This document shows, piece by piece, positions 41,868-51,119 of a DNA stretch of 64,000 nt (position 1 is its first letter; each line of letters starts with the position of its first letter). Under the pieces are notes generated by a model, which had not been told where the DNA came from, ran no database searches, and saw only the letters and a list, made by a program, of their open reading frames with translations. The DNA lies in the NCBI GenBank assembly GCA_900322175.1, contig ONYZ01000005.1, forward strand, positions 1 through 64,000, read 5' to 3'. The DNA comes from an uncultured Prevotella sp. (GTDB taxonomy: Bacteria; Bacteroidota; Bacteroidia; Bacteroidales; Bacteroidaceae). The position numbers and the translations under genes are program-made.

Positions 41868-42841
41868 TAGCTCTGACGTTTCATCATCTCTGCAGCGTAT
41901 GCTTTCAATTCAGCCTTACGCTCATCTGGAACATTAATCTTGGCAAGATAAACCAAACTCTCCTGATAGTACTCTTCTATCTTCTGTTCACATAGTTCAC
42001 GGATGCCAATCTCATTGTATAGTTCGGTAACAGCCTTAACCTTCTCATTACGGTCGAATTCCTTGGCAGCAATCCATTTCATCAACTGTTCACGCTGAGA
42101 AGGATTGGCTCGGTTGACTGCATTAATGAGCATATAGGTCTTCTTATTGGATGTGATGTCACCACCAATGTTCTTTCCAAACACAGCAGGATCTCCATAT
42201 ACATCCAGCAGGTCGTCCTGCAACTGGAAAGCCAGACCCAGTTTTTCACCAAACCTGTACAGATTATCTGTATCATCTGAAGAAGCACCAGCCATAATAG
42301 CACCTACCTTACATGCACATGCCAACAGCACACTTGTCTTAAGTCGGATCATCTCAATATACTCATCCTCGGTAACATCGTTGCGAGTCTCAAACTCTAC
42401 ATCCAACTGCTGTCCCTCGCCAATCTCGAGAGTAGTCTGAATAAAGACCTCGAACACAGATGGTAACTTTGATGGTTCGCACTGTTCCACTCTTTCAAAA
42501 GCCTGAAGAAGCATTGTGTCGCCTGAGAGAATTGCGCGATTGGCATCCCACTTCTTATGTACAGTCTCATGACCTCTACGCATATCTGCATGATCCATCA
42601 AGTCATCGTGTAGAAGAGTGAAGTTATGATATGTCTCAAGACCTATTGCCTGAGGCATGATACTTAGCGGGTCGTCCTTATAAAGATTATATGACAACAG
42701 CGTAAGTACTGGACGTACACGCTTGCCACCTATCGACAGCACATATCTGATAGGATCGTACAACGAGGCGGGTTTACGGTCATAAACCAGATTGTCAAGT
42801 GCCTCATTCACCTTCTTGAGTAGTTCTTCTGATGTATACAT
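41867..42841 (-). CDS. Polyprenyl diphosphate synthase (geranylgeranyl/longer chain)
   Basis: 324 residues. Trans-prenyltransferase motifs: GGKRVRPVLTLLSY, first Asp-rich FARM LLHDDLMDHADMRRG, second SARM FQLQDDLLDVYGD. It adds isopentenyl units to allylic diphosphates, supplying the side chain for quinones or related lipids. Upstream gene is a TonB-type protein 7 bp away; downstream TatD overlaps by 1 bp. Chain length cannot be predicted safely. Confidence 0.93.
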   Translation of the reverse strand: MYTSEELLKKVNEALDNLVYDRKPASLYDPIRYVLSIGGKRVRPVLTLLSYNLYKDDPLSIMPQAIGLETYHNFTLLHDDLMDHADMRRGHETVHKKWDANRAILSGDTMLLQAFERVEQCEPSKLPSVFEVFIQTTLEIGEGQQLDVEFETRNDVTEDEYIEMIRLKTSVLLACACKVGAIMAGASSDDTDNLYRFGEKLGLAFQLQDDLLDVYGDPAVFGKNIGGDITSNKKTYMLINAVNRANPSQREQLMKWIAAKEFDRNEKVKAVTELYNEIGIRELCEQKIEEYYQESLVYLAKINVPDERKAELKAYAAEMMKRQS

Positions 42842-42848
42842 ATCTTAT

Positions 42849-43544
42849 TTATAAATTAAATACTATTGGTATGCAGACCATAGTTCTGCATGGTTTGGCA
42901 TTCATCATGCCTGCCTTCCACTGGGGCATTGTCTTGAGCACGCGCAGCACCTCCTGATCGCAAGCAGGTTCGAGTGGTTGTATCACCTGCAGGTCGCTTA
43001 ACGTTCCGTCTTTGTTTACGATGAACTGCGCCACCACCTTACCCTTTATCCTGCGCTGCTGAGCCGAAGGAGGATATTTCAGGTTCTTGGTGAGCCACTT
43101 CATAAACTCGGCAGCTCCACCAGGGAACTGCGGCAGATCCTCAACCACACGGAAGTCTATCGGCTCATCATACATATCCACCACCTGGGGCTTTTCTTCC
43201 TCAGCCTTAAGCGTAGGTTCCTCTTCCGCGGTCTCCTCCTGCAGTATTGGTTCAGGAGGCAACTCAACATCATTATCCACCAGATGCAGCTGCTGCGACT
43301 CCTGTTTTTCAACCTTTTGCTCCTGAGGCATCATCATCGGCACCTCGTCCTTGTCGCGCTTCAGTGGCGCCAACTCAACTTCGGCCTCCAGACTTTCATC
43401 ATCATCGAATAACGACCACCCATTGCCACCGCTGTTCCATTCTAGCAGCACGAATAGAGAGGCCAGCACAACAATCATTCCCAACAGGAACGATTGTGCG
43501 CGCTTTTGTTCCAAATCTGCCTCCCGACTCTTCTTGACTTCCAT
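42849..43544 (-). CDS. tonB: TonB-type energy transducer protein
   Basis: Start set at 43544 (MEVKKSREADLEQKRAQ); the frame opens at 43664 but that would pass through the promoter. 231 residues. One N-terminal membrane anchor (LGMIVVLASLFVLLEW), a proline/glutamate-rich periplasmic linker, and a C-terminal TonB domain (about 150-231, FPGGAAEFMKWLTKNLKYP, IKGKVVAQFIVNKDGTL). It links the ExbB/ExbD motor to outer-membrane receptors. The promoter is at 43567-43574. Confidence 0.9.
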   Translation of the reverse strand: MEVKKSREADLEQKRAQSFLLGMIVVLASLFVLLEWNSGGNGWSLFDDDESLEAEVELAPLKRDKDEVPMMMPQEQKVEKQESQQLHLVDNDVELPPEPILQEETAEEEPTLKAEEEKPQVVDMYDEPIDFRVVEDLPQFPGGAAEFMKWLTKNLKYPPSAQQRRIKGKVVAQFIVNKDGTLSDLQVIQPLEPACDQEVLRVLKTMPQWKAGMMNAKPCRTMVCIPIVFNL

Positions 43545-43566
43545 CTGTTTATGAATAAAACCGATG

Positions 43567-43574
43567 CAAAGGTA
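43567..43574 (-). promoter_or_regulatory. -7 box of the TonB/prenyl synthase/TatD operon
   Basis: The minus strand reads TACCTTTG, 22 nt before the ATG. It is divergent from the porQ promoter. Confidence 0.6.
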
Positions 43575-43616
43575 GTGTTTTTTTCGGTAAATTAGGTATA
43601 TATTAAGTTTTTTTGC

Positions 43617-43624
43617 TATCTTTG
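43617..43624 (+). promoter_or_regulatory. -7 box of porQ-cmk
   Basis: TATCTTTG, 17 nt before the ATG at 43642. Confidence 0.6.
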
Positions 43625-43641
43625 CGACCAAATTAGAAGAA

Positions 43642-44592
43642 ATGAACATCAGAAATATCATCATAACTGCCCTGTTTTCCTTTTGGACATTGTCCAGTGG
43701 GGCTCAAGAGAGTGAGACTGCCTACAACTTTCTTAGGTTGCCGGTAAGTGCGCATGTCGCTGCATTAGGAGGTGAAAACATTTCACTTGCTAATGATGAC
43801 GCATCGCTGATTTTTCATAATCCGGCACTTATCAGTGGTGTCAGCGACAAATCCATCAACCTGAATTACATGACTTATATGGAGGGGGCAAAGGATGTAA
43901 GTGCATCCTTTGTAAGACATTCAGGCGAAAGAGCTTCGTGGGGCGTTTCGGCCCAACTGATGGATTACGGAAAGATTAAGCAAACAACTGCTAACAATGA
44001 AGACCTCGGCAAATTCTCTGCTCGAGATATAGCTATTGCCGGCTCGTACGCCTATGATCTGACCAACAATATCAGTGGAGGTATAACGGCAAAATTCATC
44101 ACATCGACTATTGCCGACTACAATTCACTGGCAGTGGGTGTTGACCTGGGGTTAAACTATCATGACGCAGCTAAGGGGTGGAGCATCTCGGCTGTTGCAC
44201 GCAACCTTGGAGGACAGATAAAGGCGTACGACGATGAGTTTGAGAGCATTCCGTTCGATCTCCAACTGGGTGTGAGCAAACGATTGATGAACTCTCCACT
44301 AAGATTTCATGCTACACTTAGTAGACTGACCAATTGGGACGAAGCTATAGGACGTCATCTGGCAATTGGAGCTGACATCATATTAAGCGATAATATTTAT
44401 CTGGCTGCAGGATATAATTTCAGAAGAGCTAATCAGATGAAGATAAGCGATGCCGAGGGTGCATCAGGTCATGGTGCAGGTTTGTCGTTAGGAGCAGGTC
44501 TGTCGCTACAACGCTTCAAACTGCATCTGGGTTGGGCCAAATATCATGTCAGCACATCATCACTATTGATTAATATATCATACACATTATGA
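43642..44592 (+). CDS. porQ: Type IX secretion system protein PorQ
   Basis: 316 residues, signal peptide ([20 protein letters not shown]). The start of the mature protein has the PorV/PorQ-type signature [20 protein letters not shown] and [18 protein letters not shown], followed by a FadL-like beta-barrel to the end (...LLINISYTL, aromatic/hydrophobic terminus). PorQ belongs to the outer-membrane module that attaches T9SS cargo. Its presence implies a T9SS in this organism; the other components are not in the window. The stop overlaps cmk by 4 bp, a common arrangement in the phylum. Confidence 0.85.
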   Translation: MNIRNIIITALFSFWTLSSGAQESETAYNFLRLPVSAHVAALGGENISLANDDASLIFHNPALISGVSDKSINLNYMTYMEGAKDVSASFVRHSGERASWGVSAQLMDYGKIKQTTANNEDLGKFSARDIAIAGSYAYDLTNNISGGITAKFITSTIADYNSLAVGVDLGLNYHDAAKGWSISAVARNLGGQIKAYDDEFESIPFDLQLGVSKRLMNSPLRFHATLSRLTNWDEAIGRHLAIGADIILSDNIYLAAGYNFRRANQMKISDAEGASGHGAGLSLGAGLSLQRFKLHLGWAKYHVSTSSLLINISYTL

Positions 44593-45281
44593 AGAAAATA
44601 ACAATTGCAATCGACGGTCATAGCTCGTGCGGCAAAAGTACGATGGCCAAAGACCTGGCCCGCGAAGTGGGTTATGTATATGTAGATACTGGTGCCATGT
44701 ATCGCAGTGTAACACTCTATGCCCTGCGCCACAACCTGTTCAACGAGGACGGAAGCGTTAAGACATCGGAACTGGAACAGCAGATGCCGCAGATCAACAT
44801 TTCGTTTAAGTTTAATCCTGAGACAGGTCGCCCTGACACATATCTTAATAATGAGTGCGTGGAGAAAGAGATTCGTTCGCTCGAAGTGAGCAACCACGTA
44901 AGTCCTATCGCTGCAGTACCTTTTGTTCGTACTGCTATGGTGGCCCAGCAACAGCAGATGGGTAAGGACAAGGGCGTGGTGATGGATGGTCGCGATATAG
45001 GCACCACAGTATTCCCTGACGCAGAACTTAAGATTTTTGTTACTGCATCGGCACAGGTTCGTGCACAGCGCCGCTACGACGAGCTGAAGGCCAAGGGTAT
45101 GCCTGCCGACTTTGACGATATCCTTAAGAACGTAGAAGAGCGCGACTATATAGACTCGCATCGCGAGGTAAGTCCGCTGCGAAAGGCCGACGACGCCATC
45201 GAACTGGATAACAGCAATATGACTATTCCTGAGCAGAAACAATGGCTTATGGATAGGTTTAAAGAAAAGACAAATCAATAA
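44589..45281 (+). CDS. cmk: Cytidylate kinase
   Basis: 230 residues. P-loop [20 protein letters not shown], substrate segment [16 protein letters not shown], lid with [20 protein letters not shown] and RAQRRYDEL. It phosphorylates CMP/dCMP to the diphosphate. The ATGA overlap with porQ indicates co-transcription. Confidence 0.96.
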   Translation: MKKITIAIDGHSSCGKSTMAKDLAREVGYVYVDTGAMYRSVTLYALRHNLFNEDGSVKTSELEQQMPQINISFKFNPETGRPDTYLNNECVEKEIRSLEVSNHVSPIAAVPFVRTAMVAQQQQMGKDKGVVMDGRDIGTTVFPDAELKIFVTASAQVRAQRRYDELKAKGMPADFDDILKNVEERDYIDSHREVSPLRKADDAIELDNSNMTIPEQKQWLMDRFKEKTNQ

Positions 45282-45339
45282 AATTGTTCTTTTTATGATT
45301 TTTTCTCGTCATTTTTTCGATTCTATCGTTATTTTTTGC

Positions 45340-45347
45340 TACCTTTG
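45340..45347 (+). promoter_or_regulatory. -7 box of the FadL-like porin gene
   Basis: TACCTTTG, 29 nt before the ATG at 45377. Confidence 0.6.
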
Positions 45348-45376
45348 CAGCCGAATTTCATTAGAATCTGAAGAAA

Positions 45377-46783
45377 ATGACGAGAAAATTATTTATTTCG
45401 GCTCTTCTGGCACTAGCCACAACAGCCACCGTCCACGCTGGTGGATTAATGACCAACACAAATTATCACATAGCTTTCGACCGCATGTTCGCACGCGGCG
45501 CATCAACTGAGATCGATGCTGCCTACAGCAATCCTGCCGGATTGGCCTGGGGGCACGAAGGTTTCCAGTTCTCACTCAATTTCCAGAAACCCTGGCAGTA
45601 CCGCAACATCGAGCTGACTACACCCGCTGGCAGTCACACCTATGAAGGCAAGGCCTCTGCACCAGTAGTTCCAGCTCTGTTTGCTTCGTATAAGAAGGAT
45701 CGCTGGGCCCTGTCGACCATGATTGGTATCGTGGGCAGCGGCGGTTTCGTAGAGTACAAAGAGGGTGTGCCTATGTTCAACGCACTGCTGGGTGGAACCA
45801 TTACCACACTAACTCAGGGATTGTCTGAGGCTACTGGTGGTGCTACACCAGTAGTAACACCCGACCAGTACGACGCTGAGATGAAGGGAAAGCAGTATAT
45901 CTATGGTGGACAGCTGAACTTCACCTATAAGATCGTAGATTGCCTCTCGGCTGCTGTAGGTATCCGCGCCAACTACTACGACGGCTACTATCGCGGCCAC
46001 GTGATAACAGCAAAATCAAACATGGGTGAGCTAGCAAATCTGTCGCTGGATGTAGACCAGAAGGGATGGGGCTTTACACCACTGGTTAGCGTGGCATACC
46101 ACAAAGGCCCACTCACACTGACAGCCCGCTATGAGTTCCGCACAAAGATTGAGACCACAAACGAGACAAACAGTCTGAACGCCAACTTAAACACTGCTAC
46201 ACTAGTTGAGGAGCCACTGGCTAAATTAGTTGTTGCAGGTGCTTTGCCAGCAGAGACTGCCGTTGCGATGGCACAGAACATCCGCACCAAGGTTGAGAGT
46301 TCGGTAGGTGGCTACATCCAGCCTTATCAGGACGGCGTAAAGACACGTTACGATATGCCCGCCATGCTTAGCATCGCTGCCGGATATGAGTTCAACAAGA
46401 ATCTGCGCGCAGCTTTGGAGTATCATTTCTTTGATGACAAGAACGCCCAGATGGCAAACGACCGTCAGAAGGAGTTAACCCATGGCACACACGAAATCTT
46501 AGCTGGTGTAGAGTACGACATCAACGACAAATTCACAGTAAGCTGTGGTGGACAGCGCACTGACTACGGTCTGTCTGACGGCTACCAGCAGAACACTTCG
46601 TTTGCCTGCGACAGCTATAGTGTAGGTTGTGGTGGTGCTTGGAACATCAGCGACAAGATGCGCCTGAACGTGAGCTACTTCTGCACACTTTACAGCGATT
46701 ATGACAAGCAAACCAGCTATGGCCTTGAAACCTACAGCCGCACCAATCATGTAATAGGCGTAGGTTTGGATTACAAATTCTAA
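45377..46783 (+). CDS. OmpP1/FadL-family outer membrane protein
   Basis: 468 residues, signal peptide (MTRKLFISALLALATTATVH). The mature start has the family pattern THYHIAF-like NTNYHIAFDRMFARGASTEI and DAAYSNPAGLAW (NPAG motif). Many beta-strands follow, and the chain ends in GVGLDYKF (C-terminal Phe). FadL-type barrels import hydrophobic compounds; the substrate here is unknown. It converges with folK with an 8-bp gap and no visible terminator. Confidence 0.9.
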   Translation: MTRKLFISALLALATTATVHAGGLMTNTNYHIAFDRMFARGASTEIDAAYSNPAGLAWGHEGFQFSLNFQKPWQYRNIELTTPAGSHTYEGKASAPVVPALFASYKKDRWALSTMIGIVGSGGFVEYKEGVPMFNALLGGTITTLTQGLSEATGGATPVVTPDQYDAEMKGKQYIYGGQLNFTYKIVDCLSAAVGIRANYYDGYYRGHVITAKSNMGELANLSLDVDQKGWGFTPLVSVAYHKGPLTLTARYEFRTKIETTNETNSLNANLNTATLVEEPLAKLVVAGALPAETAVAMAQNIRTKVESSVGGYIQPYQDGVKTRYDMPAMLSIAAGYEFNKNLRAALEYHFFDDKNAQMANDRQKELTHGTHEILAGVEYDINDKFTVSCGGQRTDYGLSDGYQQNTSFACDSYSVGCGGAWNISDKMRLNVSYFCTLYSDYDKQTSYGLETYSRTNHVIGVGLDYKF

Positions 46784-46791
46784 ATATCTAT

Positions 46792-47199
46792 TCAATCTCT
46801 TATTTCACGAAGCGGAATCATCACGAAGTCACGCTTCAGCATCAGAGGGTGGGGAATCTGCAAGTCGGGTTCATCCACCCTCAGATCATCATATAGCAGA
46901 ATGTCTATATCGATGATTCTATCCGAATAATTACCGCCTACCGATTTATGACTACGGCCCATCTCGCGCTCTATCTTCTGGGTGGCGCGTAGCACCTCGC
47001 GTGGCGACAACTCAGTCTGACAAAGCACAGCGGCATTGACAAACTGGTTATCCGACTGGAAACCCCAAGGTTCAGTCGAAATAAGAGAGGACTGGCGCGC
47101 AACCAGTCCTACTCTCAAGCCGATTAGCTCTATAGCCTTACGGATATTATCTTCCTTGTTGCCAAGGTTACTTCCTAGTGATAAATATACTTTATGCAC
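46792..47199 (-). CDS. folK: 2-amino-4-hydroxy-6-hydroxymethyldihydropteridine diphosphokinase
   Basis: Start uncertain: GTG at 47199 (MHKVYLSLGSNLGNKEDN) or TTG at 47205; there is no ATG, and an in-frame stop lies in the repeat array just upstream. About 135 residues, slightly short for the family. Motifs: VYLSLGSNLGNK, ALNRxx-type AVLCQTELSP, and RIIDIDILLYDDLRVDEPDL, plus IPHPLMLKRDFVMIPL (pterin/ATP site). It catalyses the pyrophosphoryl transfer before dihydropteroate synthesis. Last of the ftsX-uppP-truB-queA group. Confidence 0.92.
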   Translation of the reverse strand: MHKVYLSLGSNLGNKEDNIRKAIELIGLRVGLVARQSSLISTEPWGFQSDNQFVNAAVLCQTELSPREVLRATQKIEREMGRSHKSVGGNYSDRIIDIDILLYDDLRVDEPDLQIPHPLMLKRDFVMIPLREIRD

Positions 47200-47241
47200 C
47201 CTCAATTGTCAATTATCAATTATCAATTGTCAATTATCAAT
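47200..47241. repeat. Intergenic 7-bp array (TCAATTA/TCAATTG) between queA and folK
   Basis: Six units of CAATTAT/CAATTGT. The array reaches into the folK start region. Confidence 0.85.
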
Positions 47242-48301
47242 CGTCCAGTATCAACATTGCATCACCATAGCAGCCAAACTTATAGTCCTCCTTAAGGGCA
47301 CGCTGATAACCCTCGTAAAGCAGATCGTAACCTGCAAACGAAGCCTCGGTCATCATCATTGGCGACTCTGGGTGATAGAAGTTTCCGATAAGAGCATTGC
47401 TAAGACCAAACTCGTATGGTGGGAAGATGAACTTATTAGTCCAGCCCTCAAACTCCTTGAGCATACCGTCTGTGCCTACAGCCGACTCGGTGGCACGCGC
47501 AGTACTAACACCTACGCAGCACACACGATGACCATTCTCCTTTGCGGTGTTCACAATTTCGCAGGCTTGCTTTGGAATAAACATCTGCTCGCTCGACATC
47601 TTATGCTTGGTCAGATCTTCAACCTCGATAGCATCAAAGTTACCAAGTCCACAGTGCAGGGTGATAAAGGCAAAGTTAATACCCTTGATCTCCATACGCT
47701 TCATCAGCTCACGACTGAAGTGAAGTCCTGTAGCAGGAGCTGTCACAGCACCCTCGTTCTTTGCATAGATGGTCTGGAACGTCTCCATATCCTCCTCTGT
47801 AGCCTCACGCTTATCTATGATATAACGAGGCAGTGGAGCTGCACCAAGTGCATATAGTTCACGCTTGAACTCATCGTGAGGACAATCGTAAAGGAATCGC
47901 AGTGTACGACCGCGGCTTGTGGTGTTATCAATCACCTCAGCCACCATTGGTCCGTCGTCCTCGAAGAAGAGTTTGTTTCCGATACGAATCTTACGGGCAG
48001 GCTCTACCAGCACATCCCAAAGACGCTGATCGGCATTCAACTCACGCAACAGGAAAACCTCGATCTTTGCATCGGTCTTCTCCTTTGTTCCGTACAGACG
48101 AGCTGGGAACACCTTGGTATCGTTAAAGATAAAAGCATCATCCTCGTCGAAATAATCGAGGATATTGCGGAAGTCGAGACCAGACTCAATACGCTGACTC
48201 TTGCGATGCAACACCATCAGCTTGCACTCGTCGCGATGATAAGGTGGCTCAAGTGCAATCTGCTCATCAGGTAACTTAAACTTAAACTGTGATAACTTCA
48301 T
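47237..48301 (-). CDS. queA: S-adenosylmethionine:tRNA ribosyltransferase-isomerase
   Basis: 354 residues. Typical QueA motifs FKLPDEQIALEPPYHRDECK, FNDTKVFPARLYGTKE, and GAVTAPATGLHFSRELM. It forms epoxyqueuosine on tRNA, the next-to-last step of queuosine synthesis. It starts 17 bp after truB. Confidence 0.96.
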   Translation of the reverse strand: MKLSQFKFKLPDEQIALEPPYHRDECKLMVLHRKSQRIESGLDFRNILDYFDEDDAFIFNDTKVFPARLYGTKEKTDAKIEVFLLRELNADQRLWDVLVEPARKIRIGNKLFFEDDGPMVAEVIDNTTSRGRTLRFLYDCPHDEFKRELYALGAAPLPRYIIDKREATEEDMETFQTIYAKNEGAVTAPATGLHFSRELMKRMEIKGINFAFITLHCGLGNFDAIEVEDLTKHKMSSEQMFIPKQACEIVNTAKENGHRVCCVGVSTARATESAVGTDGMLKEFEGWTNKFIFPPYEFGLSNALIGNFYHPESPMMMTEASFAGYDLLYEGYQRALKEDYKFGCYGDAMLILDD

Positions 48302-48318
48302 ATTTTAATGTTTAATCT

Positions 48319-49023
48319 TTAATCATTAATGTTTAATTTATCTTCTAGCCAGGCAGGGAATTCATCGAACGTAAGACAGTCCTCTAGTCGTACATCGCCT
48401 ACGCGAGTGCGACATAGTGCTGTGAGGTGTGCACCACTGCCGAGGGCCTCGCCAATGTCGCGGGCCAACGAGCGGATATATGTACCCTTACCACATCCCA
48501 CACGAATCTGCAACTGCATCTTTTCGGGATCGAAATCTATCAGTTCTATCTCGTCGATATGAATAGGTTTCTCGGCCAACTGATGGTCACTACCCTTTCG
48601 CGCCAACTCGTATGCCCTGTCGCCACCTACCTTACATGCCGAAAATAGTGGTGGACGCTGCATGATGTCGCCAACAAACTTTGGCAGAGTCTGCTCTATC
48701 AGTTCGCGGGTGATATGCTCTGTGGGGTAAGTTTGGTCAACCTCATGTTCCAAATCGTAACTTGGGGTTGTGGCTCCTAACTGCAGTGTTGCAGTGTACT
48801 CCTTTGAGTGGAGCTGCAGCGCTTCGATCTGTTTGGTTGCCTTACCTGTGCAGAGCACAAGTACACCAGTAGCCAGAGGATCAAGCGTTCCAGCATGTCC
48901 CATTTTTACCCGTTTCACATGCAGTCGCTTCGACAGTACATATCTGATATGTGCCAAAGCCCCAAAACTCGACATACGATAGGGTTTGTTGATATATATA
49001 TATGCTCCTTCCTGAAAATTCAT
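48319..49023 (-). CDS. truB: tRNA pseudouridine(55) synthase TruB
   Basis: 234 residues. Catalytic motif KMGHAGTLDPLATGVLVLC (Asp in GTLDPLA), then YTATLQLGATTPSYD and RIG-type VGCGKGTYIRSLARDIG. The C-terminal PUA-like part is short, as in Bacteroidetes. Its ATG overlaps the uppP stop by 1 bp. Confidence 0.96.
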   Translation of the reverse strand: MNFQEGAYIYINKPYRMSSFGALAHIRYVLSKRLHVKRVKMGHAGTLDPLATGVLVLCTGKATKQIEALQLHSKEYTATLQLGATTPSYDLEHEVDQTYPTEHITRELIEQTLPKFVGDIMQRPPLFSACKVGGDRAYELARKGSDHQLAEKPIHIDEIELIDFDPEKMQLQIRVGCGKGTYIRSLARDIGEALGSGAHLTALCRTRVGDVRLEDCLTFDEFPAWLEDKLNIND

Positions 49024-49880
49024 TAATCAACCATTGCTAGTGACTGCCCCATGAGAAGCATTATAATAATGATGCCACCTACCACAATACGATAGATACC
49101 AAAAGCCTTGAATCCATATTTGGTTATATAGTTCACGAACCACTTCATGGCCAGAAGAGCAACAATAAATGCAATTACACAACCAAGTATAAGCATTGTG
49201 ATGTTATGGCTTGTGGCCCACGCTGTATCTTCCTTCATCAGGTCGAGCAAATCGAGCAGCGTAGCTCCAGCCATAGTTGGCACAGCCAGGAAGAATGAGA
49301 ACTTGGCAGCACGACGGCGAGTAAGTCCCTGAGTCATACCTCCAACGATGGTAGCCATCGAACGAGACACACCAGGAATCACAGAGATACACTGGAAAAG
49401 ACCAATCATGAAGGCACGGCGCTCGTCAACCTTATTATCTTCGCTGCCCTTATTAAACAGTCTGTCGCAGAAGAGCATGAACACACCTCCCAGAACCAGC
49501 ATAATAGCAACTACCTCTACACTGTCTAGCAGCCAGTCGAGCAATCCTGACTTCTTGGCAAGAAGTCCAATAACTACTGCAGGAAACACACCTACAATCA
49601 GTATCCAATAGAAGTAATACTTGTGTCTGAGTTTTTGCCACCAGGTAAAGGCCATGGGGTCTGGCGTATTATCAAACTCAAAGAAACGCTTCCAGTAGAG
49701 GCACACCACTGAGAGGATGGCACCAAACTGGATAATAAACGTAAAGGCATGTACAAAGGGATCGCCCTGAGGTACACCCAACAGGTTCTGTGCTATAATC
49801 ATGTGGCCTGTAGATGAAACAGGCAAAAACTCTGTCAATCCCTCTACAATAGAAATAATAATCGTCTGAATCCAATCCAT
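49023..49880 (-). CDS. uppP: Undecaprenyl-diphosphatase UppP (BacA)
   Basis: 285 residues, about eight membrane segments. Signature motifs EGLTEFLPVSSTGHMI and PGVSRSMATIVGGM (the S-R pair of the active site). It recycles the lipid carrier for wall and O-antigen synthesis and gives bacitracin resistance when overproduced. Followed by truB with 1-bp overlap and preceded by DUF3098. Confidence 0.96.
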   Translation of the reverse strand: MDWIQTIIISIVEGLTEFLPVSSTGHMIIAQNLLGVPQGDPFVHAFTFIIQFGAILSVVCLYWKRFFEFDNTPDPMAFTWWQKLRHKYYFYWILIVGVFPAVVIGLLAKKSGLLDWLLDSVEVVAIMLVLGGVFMLFCDRLFNKGSEDNKVDERRAFMIGLFQCISVIPGVSRSMATIVGGMTQGLTRRRAAKFSFFLAVPTMAGATLLDLLDLMKEDTAWATSHNITMLILGCVIAFIVALLAMKWFVNYITKYGFKAFGIYRIVVGGIIIIMLLMGQSLAMVD

Positions 49881-49892
49881 TTTTCTAATATT

Positions 49893-50123
49893 TTAATCTA
49901 AATCTTTCGGTTTTCTAACTACAGCATATATCATCGATACAAATCCAAACAAACATATCACTGGTGCCACCTTAATTCGGCGAGCACCAAAGATATCTGC
50001 CTCAAACACCGTATCCGATGAGTTGGGACCTACCATCAGCAGGAATCCTATCACTACAATAGCCATGCCGATTGCCAACAATATGTAGTTGGTCTTGTCG
50101 AATGCAAAATTCTTTTTATCCAT
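49893..50123 (-). CDS. DUF3098 family small membrane protein
   Basis: 76 residues from ATG 50123 (MDKKNFAFDKTNYILLAIGM). An ATG/ATA start at 50135 is less likely. Two membrane segments (ILLAIGMAIVVIGFLLMV, APVICLFGFVSMIYAVV) with a short periplasmic loop. The family is nearly restricted to Bacteroidetes, and it sits here, as in relatives, between ftsX and uppP. This hints at a link to septum or wall synthesis, but the function is unknown. Confidence 0.88.
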   Translation of the reverse strand: MDKKNFAFDKTNYILLAIGMAIVVIGFLLMVGPNSSDTVFEADIFGARRIKVAPVICLFGFVSMIYAVVRKPKDLD

Positions 50124-50160
50124 TATAATTGTCAATTATCAATTCTCAACTATCAATTAA
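50124..50160. repeat. Intergenic 7-bp array (TCAATTA) between ftsX and DUF3098
   Basis: Four or five units of TCAATTA/TCAATTC fill the gap. Confidence 0.8.
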
Positions 50161-51035
50161 ATCTTATACAGTTCTCCTGCCGACATACGGAGGAATTTAT
50201 TCACTGAGATAAACGAACAAGTGGCAGTGATAGTGATACCAAACAGCAACACAGCCACAGCCGTGATTGTAAGTTCTCGCCAAGTTATCACCGTCAGCAA
50301 GTTGGGTTCGTAATAGTACAGTCCATAAATCAGACCACCAAGTACGGCAATGGCTACGATAGCAGCTATCACGCCAACCATCAAGGCTTGTTTCATAAAT
50401 GGCTTACGGATAAATGCCCACGATGCGCCTACCAGTTTCATTGTATGTATCAGGAAACGACGCGAGTAGACACTTAGTCTCACCGTATTATTAATCAGCG
50501 AGAACGACACAAACGTAAGCAGTACAGCCAAAACCAGCAACACTAGGTTTACCTTCGTAAGGTTGCTATTAACACTATCCATCAGGTCCACCTGATAAGC
50601 CACATCCGTCACCTTTGGGTCCTTCCGCAGTTCATTAGCTATCCACTTCAGCGAGTCGCGGTTAGCATAGTCACTCTTCAACTGCAATTCGAGTGTAGCC
50701 GGGAATGGATTGACACCGCAGAACTCTGAAGGGTCTGATCCCATGGCTTCGCTCTCCTCTTTCAGTGCCTGATCCTTACTGATATAATCAATATTCCGAG
50801 AGTAAGGACGATGGTAGAGGTCGCGGCACAACATCTTTGCACCGTTCACGCTCACATCATCGCTCAGCATCACTGTCACAGTAAGATTCTCCTTCACCCA
50901 CTGCGACAGATTACGACTAGTCTGTACTGACAATACAACCAGCCCTAACAAAACCAGCACCATCGCAGTACTAATGCAAAGTGTAACCAACTGCACACCG
51001 TGACGGTTGCCAGCATATTTTTTTCGTCTTTTCAT
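50157..51035 (-). CDS. ftsX: Cell division protein FtsX
   Basis: Start set at 51035 (MKRRKKYAGNRHGVQLV); the frame opens at 51071 inside the leader. 292 residues, four membrane segments. First TM LVTLCISTAMVLVLLGLVVL, a periplasmic ECD (about 50-165, with ENLTVTVMLSDDVSVNG), and a C-terminal FtsX domain with three TMs. It works with FtsE to activate cell-wall hydrolases at the septum; FtsE is not adjacent, as is usual in this phylum. The promoter is at 51069-51076. Confidence 0.93.
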   Translation of the reverse strand: MKRRKKYAGNRHGVQLVTLCISTAMVLVLLGLVVLSVQTSRNLSQWVKENLTVTVMLSDDVSVNGAKMLCRDLYHRPYSRNIDYISKDQALKEESEAMGSDPSEFCGVNPFPATLELQLKSDYANRDSLKWIANELRKDPKVTDVAYQVDLMDSVNSNLTKVNLVLLVLAVLLTFVSFSLINNTVRLSVYSRRFLIHTMKLVGASWAFIRKPFMKQALMVGVIAAIVAIAVLGGLIYGLYYYEPNLLTVITWRELTITAVAVLLFGITITATCSFISVNKFLRMSAGELYKI

Positions 51036-51038
51036 TAA

Positions 51039-51052
51039 TTTACGTACGTAAA
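51039..51052. repeat. 14-bp palindrome before the ftsX start codon
   Basis: TTTACGTACGTAAA is a perfect palindrome 3 nt upstream of the ftsX ATG. It could form a hairpin over the ribosome-binding region. Confidence 0.6.
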
Positions 51053-51068
51053 AATTCGAATTCGGCTG

Positions 51069-51076
51069 CAAAGATA
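51069..51076 (-). promoter_or_regulatory. -7 box of the ftsX operon
   Basis: The minus strand reads TATCTTTG, 33 nt before the ATG. The upstream DNA is a 7-bp array, so the -33 region is repetitive. Confidence 0.55.
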
Positions 51077-51081
51077 CTAAA

Positions 51082-51113
51082 AATTATCAATTATCAATTA
51101 TCAATTATCAATT
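51082..51113. repeat. 7-bp array (TTATCAA, four units) between divergent promoters
   Basis: Perfect tandem TTATCAA units exactly between the ftsX -7 box (minus) and the radical SAM -7 box (plus). It occupies the -33 region of both. Confidence 0.85.
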
Positions 51114-51119
51114 TTTTAT

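Noticed and set aside
44544..45278. 244-residue minus-strand frame opposite cmk
   Set aside because: Cmk motifs on the plus strand are complete; this is an antisense shadow.
47036..47857. 273-residue plus-strand frame opposite folK/queA
   Set aside because: Spans two genuine genes and an intergenic array; composition is that of an antisense shadow.
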